Source of the DNA: Bacteroidota bacterium
GTDB taxonomy: Bacteria > Bacteroidota > Bacteroidia > 2-12-FULL-35-15
Assembly: GCA_947469885.1 (NCBI GenBank)
Contig: CANIQT010000019.1
Span: forward strand, 16,169-80,168
Reading direction: 5' to 3'
Length of the DNA stretch: 64,000 nucleotides
In this document: one piece after another, positions 44,723 through 53,428 of the stretch
Layout of the letters: every line of letters starts with the position of its first letter
Position numbering within the stretch: the first letter of the stretch is position 1
Translations under genes and position numbers: made by a program
Notes under the pieces: generated by a model
Databases searched by the model: none
The model's input: the letters and a program-made list of their open reading frames with translations, nothing else
Told to the model about the DNA's origin: nothing

Positions 44723-47164
44723 TTAAGTATTTACCTTTTTATCTTTATCTTTTTTAGTAGAGCCGTTTGAGCCGTAGCCATAAGCACCTTGTCCGTAGCC
44801 GTAAGAACGACCGTATCCGTAAGAACTTCCGTAACCGTAACCATAACCATATCCATAACCGTAACCATAGTTATAATAGTAGCGCGAACGGCTGCGTTTT
44901 ACTCCGTTCAATATCAATCCGAAATTAGCCAACTTGTTGTTGTCTTTTATTTCCTGAGCAATGGTCAATACATGTTTTTTAGCAAACTTAGCATTAAGCA
45001 CAAACAACGAAATATCAGCACACTTCATAATAACCAACGCATCAGTAATCAATCCCACCGGAGCAGTATCCACAATGGCATAATCAAAATGCTCGCGAGA
45101 GTAATCAAACATTTCGTTCAAATGTTTACTCATAATAATCTCAGAAGCATTAGGTGGAGTAGGACCCGAAAGAATAACAGATAGGTTTTCGATTTCAGTT
45201 TGCAAAATGGCTTCTGATGTATGTGTTTTACCAATTAAAATGGTACTTACTCCCACATCGCTCGACATGTTTAATGCCCGCTGTACTTTTGGTTTATGCA
45301 AATCGAGCTCCACTAACAACACTCTTTTTCCGGCCTTAGCAAGTATGGTAGCCAAATTTACCGAACAAAATGTTTTTCCCTCGCCCGGATTGTAACTCGT
45401 AACCAGCACCACTTTCGATTTGCTTTCGCTAGCCATGTATTCAAGGTTGGTTCGGATAGCTCGGAAACTTTCAGTAATAGCCGCCTTGGGGTCTTTGTTC
45501 ACAATAATATAATTCTCGTTTGCTTCCTGCGATAACATCACCTCGCCTAATATCGGCAACGTAGTAAGTCGTTTTAGTTCCATAATGTTTTCGATAGTTG
45601 AGAACAACACCGAGCGCACAAACACATAGAAAAAACTTAGCAACATTCCAAAAATCAAAAAGTAATAAAATATTTTACGCTTGTTTGGTCTCACAATGCC
45701 TATCGAATGTGCCGATTCAATAATTTCGGTTTGAGGCAAAATACCTGCACGGGCAATAATGGTGCTCGCTCTTTGTTCCAACAAAAACTCGTACATTTTT
45801 TCGTTCACATCCACCTTGCGCTGAATGTTCAACATTTCCACTTCTGTTTTAGGGATTCCTTCTATTATGCCCGTGTAATCCTGAATTTGTTTGTCAACAT
45901 CATCAATTTTTAATCTCAATCCATTTTTCGAATTTTTGATATATGTCAAAATGTTTTTCTTCAACAAACCTACAGATTGGTCCAACTCGGATATGTTGTT
46001 GTTACCTTCGGTAGAGTTAAACAATCTCGAATTCCTATCCATTTGAAGCGAATACAATTCGCCTAAAGCGGTTTTTAGATAATCGTCAGATGGGTCGATG
46101 TAAAACGAGGGAGGTAATAATTTTTCATACTTTGATTCTGCAAGCGAAATAATGTATTTCTCTAACGATTCTAACGATTGCACCCAAAGTTCCAATCTTC
46201 TTTTTTCAGAATCGCGCTGAATCAACTGGTCGAAATATGAGCCCGATTGTTTGGTTAAATCAAACACTTGTCGGTTCGATTTAAAGTTCTCTAAGTCAAA
46301 CTCAATAGAGTCTAACTTTTCTACCACCACTCTCAATTGTTTGTCAATATTGGTTAACGTGTTTTCGTTAATCACATATTGCGCTTCGGCAGTATAGTCC
46401 AGATAAACTTTGGATAACGTATCCAAAAAGGTGGTAGCTCTCGGTTCAATTTGGTCTTCCACAGCAAGTTCCAAAATGGTAGTGTTTTCAATCGTTTCAA
46501 CCGACAACGAACTTTTTAGTGCAGCAATAAGGTGAGCCCTGTTGTGAACTTTTATTAAATAATTATTTTCCTTTAGCTTGCCAATGGTTTTATCATTGAT
46601 GTTCTTGCTTTTCTTTACATTCAATATAAAATCAACCGCAATAATTTCGGTATCGAACGGATAGTTATTACTTATTTCCTTCTCTTCTTTTTTATAACTT
46701 ATCTGAAAATGATTTTTGTCCAAAATCCTAAACTTCATGTCTTGCTCATAAAGCATGGCATTGGTGAGGGTAATGTTTACATCAAAAGGAGTTGACATGT
46801 ATGCTTCAGTGGTTTTTAAACGACCAACCAAAAAATAACCCACATCCATGTCCAGTTTCGATACGGCTTTTCCAATCAAATCGTTTGACGAAAGCACTCT
46901 AATCTGATTGTAAGAATCTTGGTAATCTTGGGTAAATCCTAATCCTTTGTACAACTGTTTTTGATAGTCGTACGTGTTGTCCGATTTTAATAAAATCTGG
47001 GTTTTGGAAGCATAAATATCGGGCAGTTTGTAGGTATAAAAGTAGGCAATAACCATCGAAACCAAAACAAAAAACAGGATAATGTACCAATTTTTCGAAA
47101 ACACTTTCATGAACGCCCTAAAATCGTCCAACTCTATTACACTCGTTTTTTTCTTGTCTGCCAT
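44723..47164 (-). CDS. wzc: Wzc-like polysaccharide co-polymerase and tyrosine autokinase
   Basis: 813 residues. A Wzz-type domain occupies the first part with membrane helix 1 at about 30-50 and a long coiled extracytoplasmic region; helix 2 lies at about 505-525. The cytoplasmic kinase has Walker A SYNPGEGKTF, a variant A' LLVELDLHKPK and Walker B DYAIVDTAPV. The C-terminus has a tyrosine-rich tail of about 40 residues made of YG repeats (YNYGYGYGYGYGYG and YGRSYGYGQGAYGYG), then lysines. Wzc-type kinases phosphorylate such a tail on themselves to control chain length. The paired phosphatase is probably the CpsB-like gene at 50571. ABC-exporter systems usually lack Wzc, so its link with Wzm/Wzt is notable. 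Confidence 0.93.
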   Translation of the reverse strand: MADKKKTSVIELDDFRAFMKVFSKNWYIILFFVLVSMVIAYFYTYKLPDIYASKTQILLKSDNTYDYQKQLYKGLGFTQDYQDSYNQIRVLSSNDLIGKAVSKLDMDVGYFLVGRLKTTEAYMSTPFDVNITLTNAMLYEQDMKFRILDKNHFQISYKKEEKEISNNYPFDTEIIAVDFILNVKKSKNINDKTIGKLKENNYLIKVHNRAHLIAALKSSLSVETIENTTILELAVEDQIEPRATTFLDTLSKVYLDYTAEAQYVINENTLTNIDKQLRVVVEKLDSIEFDLENFKSNRQVFDLTKQSGSYFDQLIQRDSEKRRLELWVQSLESLEKYIISLAESKYEKLLPPSFYIDPSDDYLKTALGELYSLQMDRNSRLFNSTEGNNNISELDQSVGLLKKNILTYIKNSKNGLRLKIDDVDKQIQDYTGIIEGIPKTEVEMLNIQRKVDVNEKMYEFLLEQRASTIIARAGILPQTEIIESAHSIGIVRPNKRKIFYYFLIFGMLLSFFYVFVRSVLFSTIENIMELKRLTTLPILGEVMLSQEANENYIIVNKDPKAAITESFRAIRTNLEYMASESKSKVVLVTSYNPGEGKTFCSVNLATILAKAGKRVLLVELDLHKPKVQRALNMSSDVGVSTILIGKTHTSEAILQTEIENLSVILSGPTPPNASEIIMSKHLNEMFDYSREHFDYAIVDTAPVGLITDALVIMKCADISLFVLNAKFAKKHVLTIAQEIKDNNKLANFGLILNGVKRSRSRYYYNYGYGYGYGYGYGYGSSYGYGRSYGYGQGAYGYGSNGSTKKDKDKKVNT

Positions 47165-47181
47165 ATTTTTTAAAAAGGTTG

Positions 47182-47189
47182 CAAATATA
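47182..47189 (-). promoter_or_regulatory. -7 box (TATATTTG) for the Wzc-like gene
   Basis: A perfect TAnnTTTG match 17 bases before the ATG at 47164, in the 66-base gap after the methyltransferase gene. No -33 was seen. Confidence 0.45.
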
Positions 47190-47230
47190 AGGAAATATCA
47201 ATAGTAATCTGATAATATAAAAACGATTTA

Positions 47231-48295
47231 CTAAAGAGCAGTTGCTTCACTTTTTATGAGTATTGGAATAGAATTTATGACCGGATAAGAGGTGCCCGAT
47301 TCGTTGGAAATTAGCTTTTTTCGGTCGGCACTTACTACTAAATCGCCACCATATTTGGGGCATTTGAGCAACGAAACCATATTCAAATTATCGATTGGAT
47401 TAGCGTGGTTGAGTTTTAAAAAATTGCTTGCATCAGTTGTTACAGTAGTTCTAGTGTCTTTTTTTTCAGCCCTAAAGTACAAACTATCCGAATAATTTTT
47501 CATCATCGGAATAATGTGGGTGATGGCAGATAAAACCAAAGATGCAGAACTCAGCACTTTGTTTTTGGGCGAAACGTATTTCAAATCCTCTTTCAATACC
47601 CCAATTCCCAAAAAGCTGTGATTATCGTAAGAAAAGTTGGTCAAAAATTTATTAAATATTTCCTCGTATTCATTTATAGTATAATATCTCACACACCAAC
47701 TGTTGTAATCGTCTTTTTCCTTTTCGCTTTCTTTTACTACACTTTGTCGGTTTCTCAATCCGTTTTTGTTCGGAAATTCGAGGTAAGTAAAACCTTCTTT
47801 TTTAAGTATCGAGTTTATCCGTTCGAGGCAATTGATTAATCTATTATAATGGGTATGCTGAATAACACTGAACGACCACACCAAATCAAACACATTGTCT
47901 TTAAAAGGAATGTTTTCCAAATCACCCACCACTGTATATGCTTTTTTATTCAACTCCTTGGTTACTTTCAATGCTGTTTCGCAAAACTCTAATCGAATAT
48001 CTACTCCAATAGGAATATATCCTTTGTTGGCACCCGCCACCAACCATCGTCCCCATCCGCAACCAATATCCAACATTAGTTTATCGCCCGAGACTTTAGC
48101 AACTGGCAATTCAAAAATAGGGTATTCGTTTAGTTTACCAATACGGTCGATATAATGAACACCGTTAGTAGCTGCTATCTGGTTTTGAACCGTCCAGGGC
48201 ACTTTCGATTTATAGTTTTCCGGCTCAGACCTAAAACGTAACTTTTCGTAAATCTTACTTCGGTTAAATTCTTCTATTGATTTTTCTTCGCTCAT
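47231..48295 (-). CDS. Class I SAM-dependent methyltransferase with C-terminal Trm112-like segment
   Basis: 354 residues. Motif I is LMLDIGCGWGRWLVAGA at about 70-86, followed by motif II VVGDLENIPF and motif III VWSFSVIQHTHY, which matches class I methyltransferases. After about residue 300 the sequence LLKCPKYGGDLVVS, then SGTSYPVINSIPIL resembles the Trm112/UPF0434 zinc-ribbon-like segment, here with one cysteine. It may methylate a sugar or lipid head group of the polysaccharide. It lies just upstream of the Wzc-like gene. Confidence 0.8.
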   Translation of the reverse strand: MSEEKSIEEFNRSKIYEKLRFRSEPENYKSKVPWTVQNQIAATNGVHYIDRIGKLNEYPIFELPVAKVSGDKLMLDIGCGWGRWLVAGANKGYIPIGVDIRLEFCETALKVTKELNKKAYTVVGDLENIPFKDNVFDLVWSFSVIQHTHYNRLINCLERINSILKKEGFTYLEFPNKNGLRNRQSVVKESEKEKDDYNSWCVRYYTINEYEEIFNKFLTNFSYDNHSFLGIGVLKEDLKYVSPKNKVLSSASLVLSAITHIIPMMKNYSDSLYFRAEKKDTRTTVTTDASNFLKLNHANPIDNLNMVSLLKCPKYGGDLVVSADRKKLISNESGTSYPVINSIPILIKSEATAL

Positions 48296-48307
48296 ATAGT
48301 TAGTTAG

Positions 48308-48342
48308 AAAAAAAGCTGCTCTTAAATTTAAGAACAGCTTTT
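48308..48342 (-). terminator. Terminator of dnaN
   Basis: On the minus strand a 16-bp stem (AAAAGCTGTTCTTAAA with one G-U pair) is followed by seven Ts. It lies 26 bases past the dnaN stop and 13 bases before the methyltransferase start, so it insulates dnaN from the polysaccharide genes. Confidence 0.85.
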
Positions 48343-48367
48343 ATCATGCAAAAGTATATTTTATTTT

Positions 48368-49489
48368 TTAACTGTTTAACATCACCGGCATCACCAACAT
48401 CAAAATATCTTCTGCCGGGTTCTTTTTTTCGGTTGGCATCAATATTCCTGCACGGTTTGGTGCGCTCATTTCCAAGTTCACATTATCACATTCTAAATTA
48501 GCTAGCATTTCGGCCAAAAATTTAGAATTAAATCCAATTTCCATGTCTTCTCCATTGTATTCGCAAGTTAACCGCTCGCTTGCCTCGTTTGCAAAATCTA
48601 AATCCTCGGCCGAAACACTTAATTCACTTCCTGTAATTTTTATTCTTATTTGATGAGTTGTTTTATTTGAGAAAATAGACACCCTGCGGATAGAATTAAG
48701 AAAAGAAACTCTATCAATGGTTAATTTGTTTGGATTTTCTTTAGGTATTACTGCTTCATAATTTGGATACTTACCATCTATCAACCGACAAACCAAACGA
48801 GTGTTATCGAACGTAAAAAATGCGTTGATGTTGTTGTATTCAATGGTTACGTTTCCTGTAATTCCATTCAAGGTGTTTTTCAATAAGGTTAATGGCTTTT
48901 TAGGAATGATAAAAGAAGAAGCCGATTGTGCCGAAACATCGGTACGTGTATATCTAACTAATTTATGTGCATCTGTTGCCACAAACAGTACGTTTTCGGG
49001 AGATAACTGACAAAACACCCCAGACATTACCGGACGAAGTTCATCGTTTCCGCTGGCAAATATGGTTTTGTTGATAGCAGTAGCAAGTACTGACGCATCC
49101 ATCTCCAAAGTAGAAGCCGATTCAACGACCGGAAATTTAGGAAACTCCTGCCCATCGTGCCCTGTAAGTTTGTATTTACCATAATCAGAAATAATTTCTA
49201 TCCCAAATTTTTTGATATCAATGCTGAACGTTAGCGGTTGGTCAGCAAATGTTTTCAACGTTTCTAACAATAATTTTGCTGGTACAGCTATGCTCCCTGA
49301 ATCTTTCGACTCTATGCTCAAGGTAGTAACCATAGTGGTTTCTAAATCGGAAGCAGATATTTTTAATTCGTTTTTATCAACATCAAATAAAAAATTATCG
49401 AGGATGGGTAACGTATTGTTGGTGCTTAACACACCGCTTACTGCTTGTAATTGTCGTAATAATGAGGTGCTCGAAACAATAAATTTCAT
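48368..49489 (-). CDS. dnaN: DNA polymerase III beta subunit (sliding clamp)
   Basis: 373 residues, the normal length, with three similar domains. The start MKFIVSSTSLLRQLQAVSGV and NTLPILDNFLFDV are conserved, as are LRPVMSGVFCQLSP (domain 2) and IGFNSKFLAEMLANL (domain 3). The end EDILMLVMPVMLNS is the usual C-terminus. It clamps the polymerase to DNA. It is not next to dnaA here, as in most Bacteroidota, and stands alone with its own terminator. Confidence 0.97.
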   Translation of the reverse strand: MKFIVSSTSLLRQLQAVSGVLSTNNTLPILDNFLFDVDKNELKISASDLETTMVTTLSIESKDSGSIAVPAKLLLETLKTFADQPLTFSIDIKKFGIEIISDYGKYKLTGHDGQEFPKFPVVESASTLEMDASVLATAINKTIFASGNDELRPVMSGVFCQLSPENVLFVATDAHKLVRYTRTDVSAQSASSFIIPKKPLTLLKNTLNGITGNVTIEYNNINAFFTFDNTRLVCRLIDGKYPNYEAVIPKENPNKLTIDRVSFLNSIRRVSIFSNKTTHQIRIKITGSELSVSAEDLDFANEASERLTCEYNGEDMEIGFNSKFLAEMLANLECDNVNLEMSAPNRAGILMPTEKKNPAEDILMLVMPVMLNS

Positions 49490-49535
49490 ATCTTATTTTG
49501 TTGTTTTTAGATTGGTTTTATTAAAAATTTCGCAA

Positions 49536-49543
49536 CAAATGTA
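49536..49543 (-). promoter_or_regulatory. -7 box (TACATTTG) for dnaN
   Basis: A perfect TAnnTTTG match 46 bases before the dnaN ATG at 49489. The rest of the 308-base gap to the DinB-like gene holds AT-rich sequence and no feature I can name. Confidence 0.5.
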
Positions 49544-49797
49544 CTTCATTTCATTAAAATAAAAACTTTCGCAATTTTAAGTTTACAACAACTTTTTAAC
49601 AAATAAACTCAATATTTACAGGCTTTTGGGCAAAATAGTTAATAACTGAATTTAGTATTTAAAAACTAAAAAAGTGTAGCAGTGTGATGGGAACGCTGAT
49701 TAATTAGGATGTTGATAAAAAATTGTTTTTGATTGGCTTCGGCATTTAGGAAAAAAAAGATGCCACAGATTTACAGATTAATAATGTGAGTTTATGG

Positions 49798-50337
49798 TTA
49801 TGATTTCAGATTATCCAAATAGGAGCCTTTTGAATGCTCCGTAGATTTGTTTTTAGGGATTGACAAGGATTGCCACTCAGAACTTTTAATGTGTTTGGCA
49901 AGATACACTATTTGACCTATATGATAAGCATAATGAGCCGTTTGGCGGTTGAGTGCCTGCACAACTGTTAACGCTTCGCCACGTATAGTAATTGTTTTCA
50001 GCAAATCATTTTCGGTGAGCAAGTTCAGTGTATTCATAAATACTGCCCAGCCGTTGTCCCATTCCTTCATCAGTTGTTCACGGGTTTTATAGTTGTCAAC
50101 GAATTCTGCATCTCGGTTGCGTGTTGGTTTTTCGCCATCGGTGGTCAAAAAATCTGTCCAGCGAGAAATCATGTTTCCGCTTACATGTTGGATGAGTTGG
50201 GCTATACTGTTTGCTTCAGTATCCGGTGCAAAATGAAAGTCGGAATCGTTTTTTAGTTGCGCAAACGATTTTTCGGCAAGCAACCGGTAATTAGTAAATA
50301 CTCCAATGGTATTTTCCAAAAAATGTTTTTCGAGCAT
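49798..50337 (-). CDS. DinB superfamily protein (DUF1572)
   Basis: 179 residues from the ATG at 50337 (MLEKHFLENTIGVFTNYRLL). A longer frame starts with TTG at 50364, but that codon is part of the -7 promoter box, so it cannot be translated. The four-helix pattern has histidines at the DinB metal positions: IAQLIQHVSGN (first), and QTAHYAYHIGQIVYLAKH (second pair). The DUF1572 group is widespread in Bacteroidota and probably binds a metal, but its reaction is not known. It is alone and unrelated to the sugar genes on either side. Confidence 0.85.
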   Translation of the reverse strand: MLEKHFLENTIGVFTNYRLLAEKSFAQLKNDSDFHFAPDTEANSIAQLIQHVSGNMISRWTDFLTTDGEKPTRNRDAEFVDNYKTREQLMKEWDNGWAVFMNTLNLLTENDLLKTITIRGEALTVVQALNRQTAHYAYHIGQIVYLAKHIKSSEWQSLSIPKNKSTEHSKGSYLDNLKS

Positions 50338-50361
50338 AATGGGTTGTTTTTTATTTTTGCT

Positions 50362-50369
50362 CAAAGGTA
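50362..50369 (-). promoter_or_regulatory. -7 box (TACCTTTG) for the DinB-like gene
   Basis: A perfect TAnnTTTG match on the minus strand, 24 bases before the ATG at 50337. It overlaps the TTG that would be the start of the longer frame and so decides the start. Confidence 0.6.
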
Positions 50370-50510
50370 ATTGTTTTGCTTAATAAAATTTGGAATCAAT
50401 TACAAAATGCTTATTTTATGATAGTTACATTAACTTCGTCATTTCCCTAAGTCATTATTATACCCCCCGGGTTACCTGTGAACTCCCCCAGACTTTAGTT
50501 TTATGTAAAT

Positions 50511-50546
50511 AAAAAAACGCTTTGAGCCATTTGCCCAAAGCGTTTT
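50511..50546 (-). terminator. Terminator of the nucleotide-sugar operon
   Basis: An 11-bp stem (AAAACGCTTTG and CAAAGCGTTTT) with an 11-base loop, followed on the minus strand by seven Ts. It lies 25 bases past the stop of the CpsB-like gene at 50571. Confidence 0.85.
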
Positions 50547-50570
50547 GTAAATAAATAAAATAATCAAATT

Positions 50571-51320
50571 TTACAAAAGAGTAGAATTCAACAGTTTTCC
50601 ACCATAAACCAATTTCTGTAAATACGGCTCGTACACTACATCATTAATCAACTTAATATGTCCCATGTGGTGGCAATCGGTGCCCAGAAAAGAAATCATG
50701 TTTTTGTCAATCATTTGTTCGGCAATTTTTTTGGTTGCCATGGAATAATATCCTGTCAAAGAATTAATGTTCATTTGCAACAAAACACCTTTATCTACAA
50801 AAGCTTCGTACTTTTCGAATTCGGTATGCCAGAAATTGTAACGTTCCGGATGGGCTAAAATAGGTTTGTATCCCATGGTTTGCATTTTAAAAACTACATG
50901 AAATAAATTATCGGGAGGGTTCATGTAAGAAATTTCGAACAGCAGGTAATTATTACCGAAAGTCAATAATTTTTCTTCGTTTAGTTTTCGTTCAAAATCA
51001 AAATCCAAATAATATTCGGATGCTGCACCAATTTCGATAGGAATGCCGGCTTCTTTCAAAGCAAAGTTGACAGAAGACAAGCCGCCTAAGATGTTTTCGG
51101 GAGTGTTTCTGTAATAATCGCTCATGATATGAGGAGTGGTAATTACTTTTTTGTAACCGAGGTTGTGCATACCGGTAATCATTTCCACACTATCTTCAAT
51201 GGTTTTGGCACCATCGTCAATTCCGGGAACAAAATGCGAATGCATATCAACGCCTACCATTGATAAATCCACAGGTGTTTTCAGTCGTTTGTTTTTTTTG
51301 AATCTATCGAATATGCCCAA
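50571..51320 (-). CDS. CpsB/YwqE-type tyrosine-protein phosphatase (PHP domain)
   Basis: 249 residues. Metal ligands of the PHP fold are visible: DMHSHFVPGIDDG, then TTPHIMSDYY, ILAHPERY and GTDCHH. This family (CpsB of streptococci, YwqE of Bacillus) removes phosphate from the tyrosine tail of Wzc-type kinases. The kinase encoded at 44723 is the probable substrate, although it is in another transcription unit 6 kb away. It is the last gene of the nucleotide-sugar operon. Confidence 0.9.
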   Translation of the reverse strand: MGIFDRFKKNKRLKTPVDLSMVGVDMHSHFVPGIDDGAKTIEDSVEMITGMHNLGYKKVITTPHIMSDYYRNTPENILGGLSSVNFALKEAGIPIEIGAASEYYLDFDFERKLNEEKLLTFGNNYLLFEISYMNPPDNLFHVVFKMQTMGYKPILAHPERYNFWHTEFEKYEAFVDKGVLLQMNINSLTGYYSMATKKIAEQMIDKNMISFLGTDCHHMGHIKLINDVVYEPYLQKLVYGGKLLNSTLL

Positions 51321-51332
51321 AATAAAAATTGA

Positions 51333-52307
51333 TTAATGAGTGTAACTAATGAACCACTGCAACGTTTGCTTTAATCCTTCTTCTATTTTTATTTCAGGAT
51401 TATAATTCAAATTATTTTTTGCTTTTGTAATGTCTGCTAATGAATCGCGCACATCACCAGGTCTTTCTGCTTTATACAAAGGTTGAAAACTGGTACCAAT
51501 TAATTTTTGCAACGTACTTACTAATTGATTTAAAGATACTCTTTCGCCAACGGCAATGTTATAAATATCGCCTTGTGTATTTACGTTTTCTGCAAACATG
51601 GCTTTCATATTGGCTTGTACTGCATTTGCAACAAAAGTAAAATCACGTGTTTGTTCTCCGTCACCATTAATTGCAGGGGATTGATTGTTTAACAAAGCAT
51701 TGATGAATAATGGAATTGCAGCTGCATACTCTCCTTTTGGATTTTGTCGTGGACCAAAAATATTAAAATATCTAAGCCCAATTATTTCCATGTTGTAGGT
51801 TTTTGCAAATATTTCTCCGTACAATTCGTTAGTCATTTTAGAAACTGCATAAGGCGAAAGTTGCCGTCCTATCTGGTGTTCTACCTTTGGTAATATTTTA
51901 CTGTCGCCATATACTGACGAAGAGCTTGCATATACCACTCGTTTTACCTTGGCATCTCTGGCGGCTATAAGCATGTTTAAAAAGCCGGTAGCATTTACAT
52001 TATGCGTTGCAATCGGGTTTTGTATGGAGCGAGGCACTGAGCCCAAGGCCGCTTGGTGAAAAACATAATCAACTCCTTCGCATGCTTTGTGGCAATCGAT
52101 GATGTTGCAAATATCGCCATTGATAAACGTAAAGTTGGATAAAGATAAATAGGGTTTTATATTTTCTTCAAACCCAGTTGACAAATTATCTAATACAATT
52201 ACTTTTTTTGCATTGTGATTAATAAGATATTCAACAAGGTTGGAACCTATAAAACCTGCACCGCCAGTAACTAAAAAGGTAAGCCCTTCCAACTTATCTT
52301 TTAACAT
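51333..52307 (-). CDS. tviC: UDP-N-acetylhexosamine 4-epimerase (TviC/WbpP type)
   Basis: 324 residues of the extended SDR family. TGGAGFIGSNLVEYLI binds NAD, and the catalytic residues are in YASSSSVYGD and YAVSKM. The NLSTGFEENI start and the FTFVANAVQANMKAM region match TviC/WbpP, which interconvert UDP-GlcNAc and UDP-GalNAc or their uronic acids. With the TviB-type dehydrogenase two genes upstream it would give UDP-GalNAcA. It overlaps the preceding gene by 14 bases. Confidence 0.8.
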   Translation of the reverse strand: MLKDKLEGLTFLVTGGAGFIGSNLVEYLINHNAKKVIVLDNLSTGFEENIKPYLSLSNFTFINGDICNIIDCHKACEGVDYVFHQAALGSVPRSIQNPIATHNVNATGFLNMLIAARDAKVKRVVYASSSSVYGDSKILPKVEHQIGRQLSPYAVSKMTNELYGEIFAKTYNMEIIGLRYFNIFGPRQNPKGEYAAAIPLFINALLNNQSPAINGDGEQTRDFTFVANAVQANMKAMFAENVNTQGDIYNIAVGERVSLNQLVSTLQKLIGTSFQPLYKAERPGDVRDSLADITKAKNNLNYNPEIKIEEGLKQTLQWFISYTH

Positions 52308-53364
52308 ATTGCTGGTCGTAATATTTTTTATAATCTCCCGAAGTAACGTTGTTCAACCATTCATCATTAGCAAGGAACCACTCCACCGTTTTTTCCAATC
52401 CTTCTTCAAACTGTAATGATGGAGTCCAACCAAGTTCTTTTTGCAGTTTGGAAGAATCAATGGCATAGCGCAAATCGTGCCCTGCACGGTCTTTTACAAA
52501 GGTGATGAGTTTTGCAGATTCGCCTTCTGCTCTGTTCAATTTCTTATCCATAATTTTACAAAGCAAACGAATCAAATCAATGTTGGTCCATTCGTTATGT
52601 CCACCAATGTTGTATGTTGTACCTGCTTTGGCATTATGAAAAATAACATCAATGGCTCTTGCATGGTCTTCTACAAACAGCCAGTCGCGAATGTTTTCGC
52701 CTTTTCCATATACAGGAATGGATTTATTGTTTTTGATATTATAGATAGAAAGAGGAATTAATTTTTCTGGAAAATGATAAGAGCCATAGTTGTTAGAACA
52801 ATTAGAAATAACTGTATCTAATCCAAATGTATCATGATATGCTCTTACAAAATGGTCGGAACTGGCTTTGGAAGCAGAGTAGGGGCTGTGCGGGTCGTAA
52901 CCTGTTGATTCAGTAAACATGCCTGTTTCGCCCAATGTACCATATACTTCGTCAGTAGAAACATGATAAAAACGAAAGGGTGGAACTTCTTTATGGTTAC
53001 TCTGATGCTGAAACCAAAAGGCTTTGGAAGCATTCAGTAAATTAACAGTGCCAATAACATTTGTCATTACAAATTCAAGGGGATTGGAAATGCTTCTATC
53101 CACATGGCTTTCGGCAGCCAAATGAATAACTCCGATGAACTGATGTTGAGAAAATAATTCATTAATAAAAGAAGCATCCACAATATCCCCTTTAATAAAA
53201 GCGTAATTGGGTTTGCTCTCAATGTCTTTTAGATTAGCTAGATTTCCGGCATAGGTGAGTTTATCAAGATTGATAATTTGATAATCAGGATATTTATTTA
53301 CAAATAACCTTACCACATGCGAACCAATGAAACCAGCACCTCCGGTGATTAATATTTTTTTCAT
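52294..53364 (-). CDS. rfbB: dTDP-glucose 4,6-dehydratase
   Basis: 356 residues. The NAD motif is TGGAGFIGSHVVRLF, the catalytic Asp-Glu pair is in VSTDEVYGTLGETG, and the YSASK motif is present; the stretch LDKLTYAGNL is diagnostic of RmlB. It makes dTDP-4-keto-6-deoxyglucose, the precursor of rhamnose, fucosamine and related sugars. The usual partners rmlA, rmlC and rmlD are not in the window, so the end product is open. Confidence 0.95.
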   Translation of the reverse strand: MKKILITGGAGFIGSHVVRLFVNKYPDYQIINLDKLTYAGNLANLKDIESKPNYAFIKGDIVDASFINELFSQHQFIGVIHLAAESHVDRSISNPLEFVMTNVIGTVNLLNASKAFWFQHQSNHKEVPPFRFYHVSTDEVYGTLGETGMFTESTGYDPHSPYSASKASSDHFVRAYHDTFGLDTVISNCSNNYGSYHFPEKLIPLSIYNIKNNKSIPVYGKGENIRDWLFVEDHARAIDVIFHNAKAGTTYNIGGHNEWTNIDLIRLLCKIMDKKLNRAEGESAKLITFVKDRAGHDLRYAIDSSKLQKELGWTPSLQFEEGLEKTVEWFLANDEWLNNVTSGDYKKYYDQQYVKR

Positions 53365-53428
53365 CTTTTTTTTTGTCTTGATTCTTGTCCTAAGTTCTTG
53401 ATTCTTGTCTCTTGGTTCTTGATTCCAA

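Noticed and set aside
50338..50364. TTG start for the DinB-like protein
   Set aside because: The TTG is inside the -7 promoter box TACCTTTG, so the messenger starts downstream of it.
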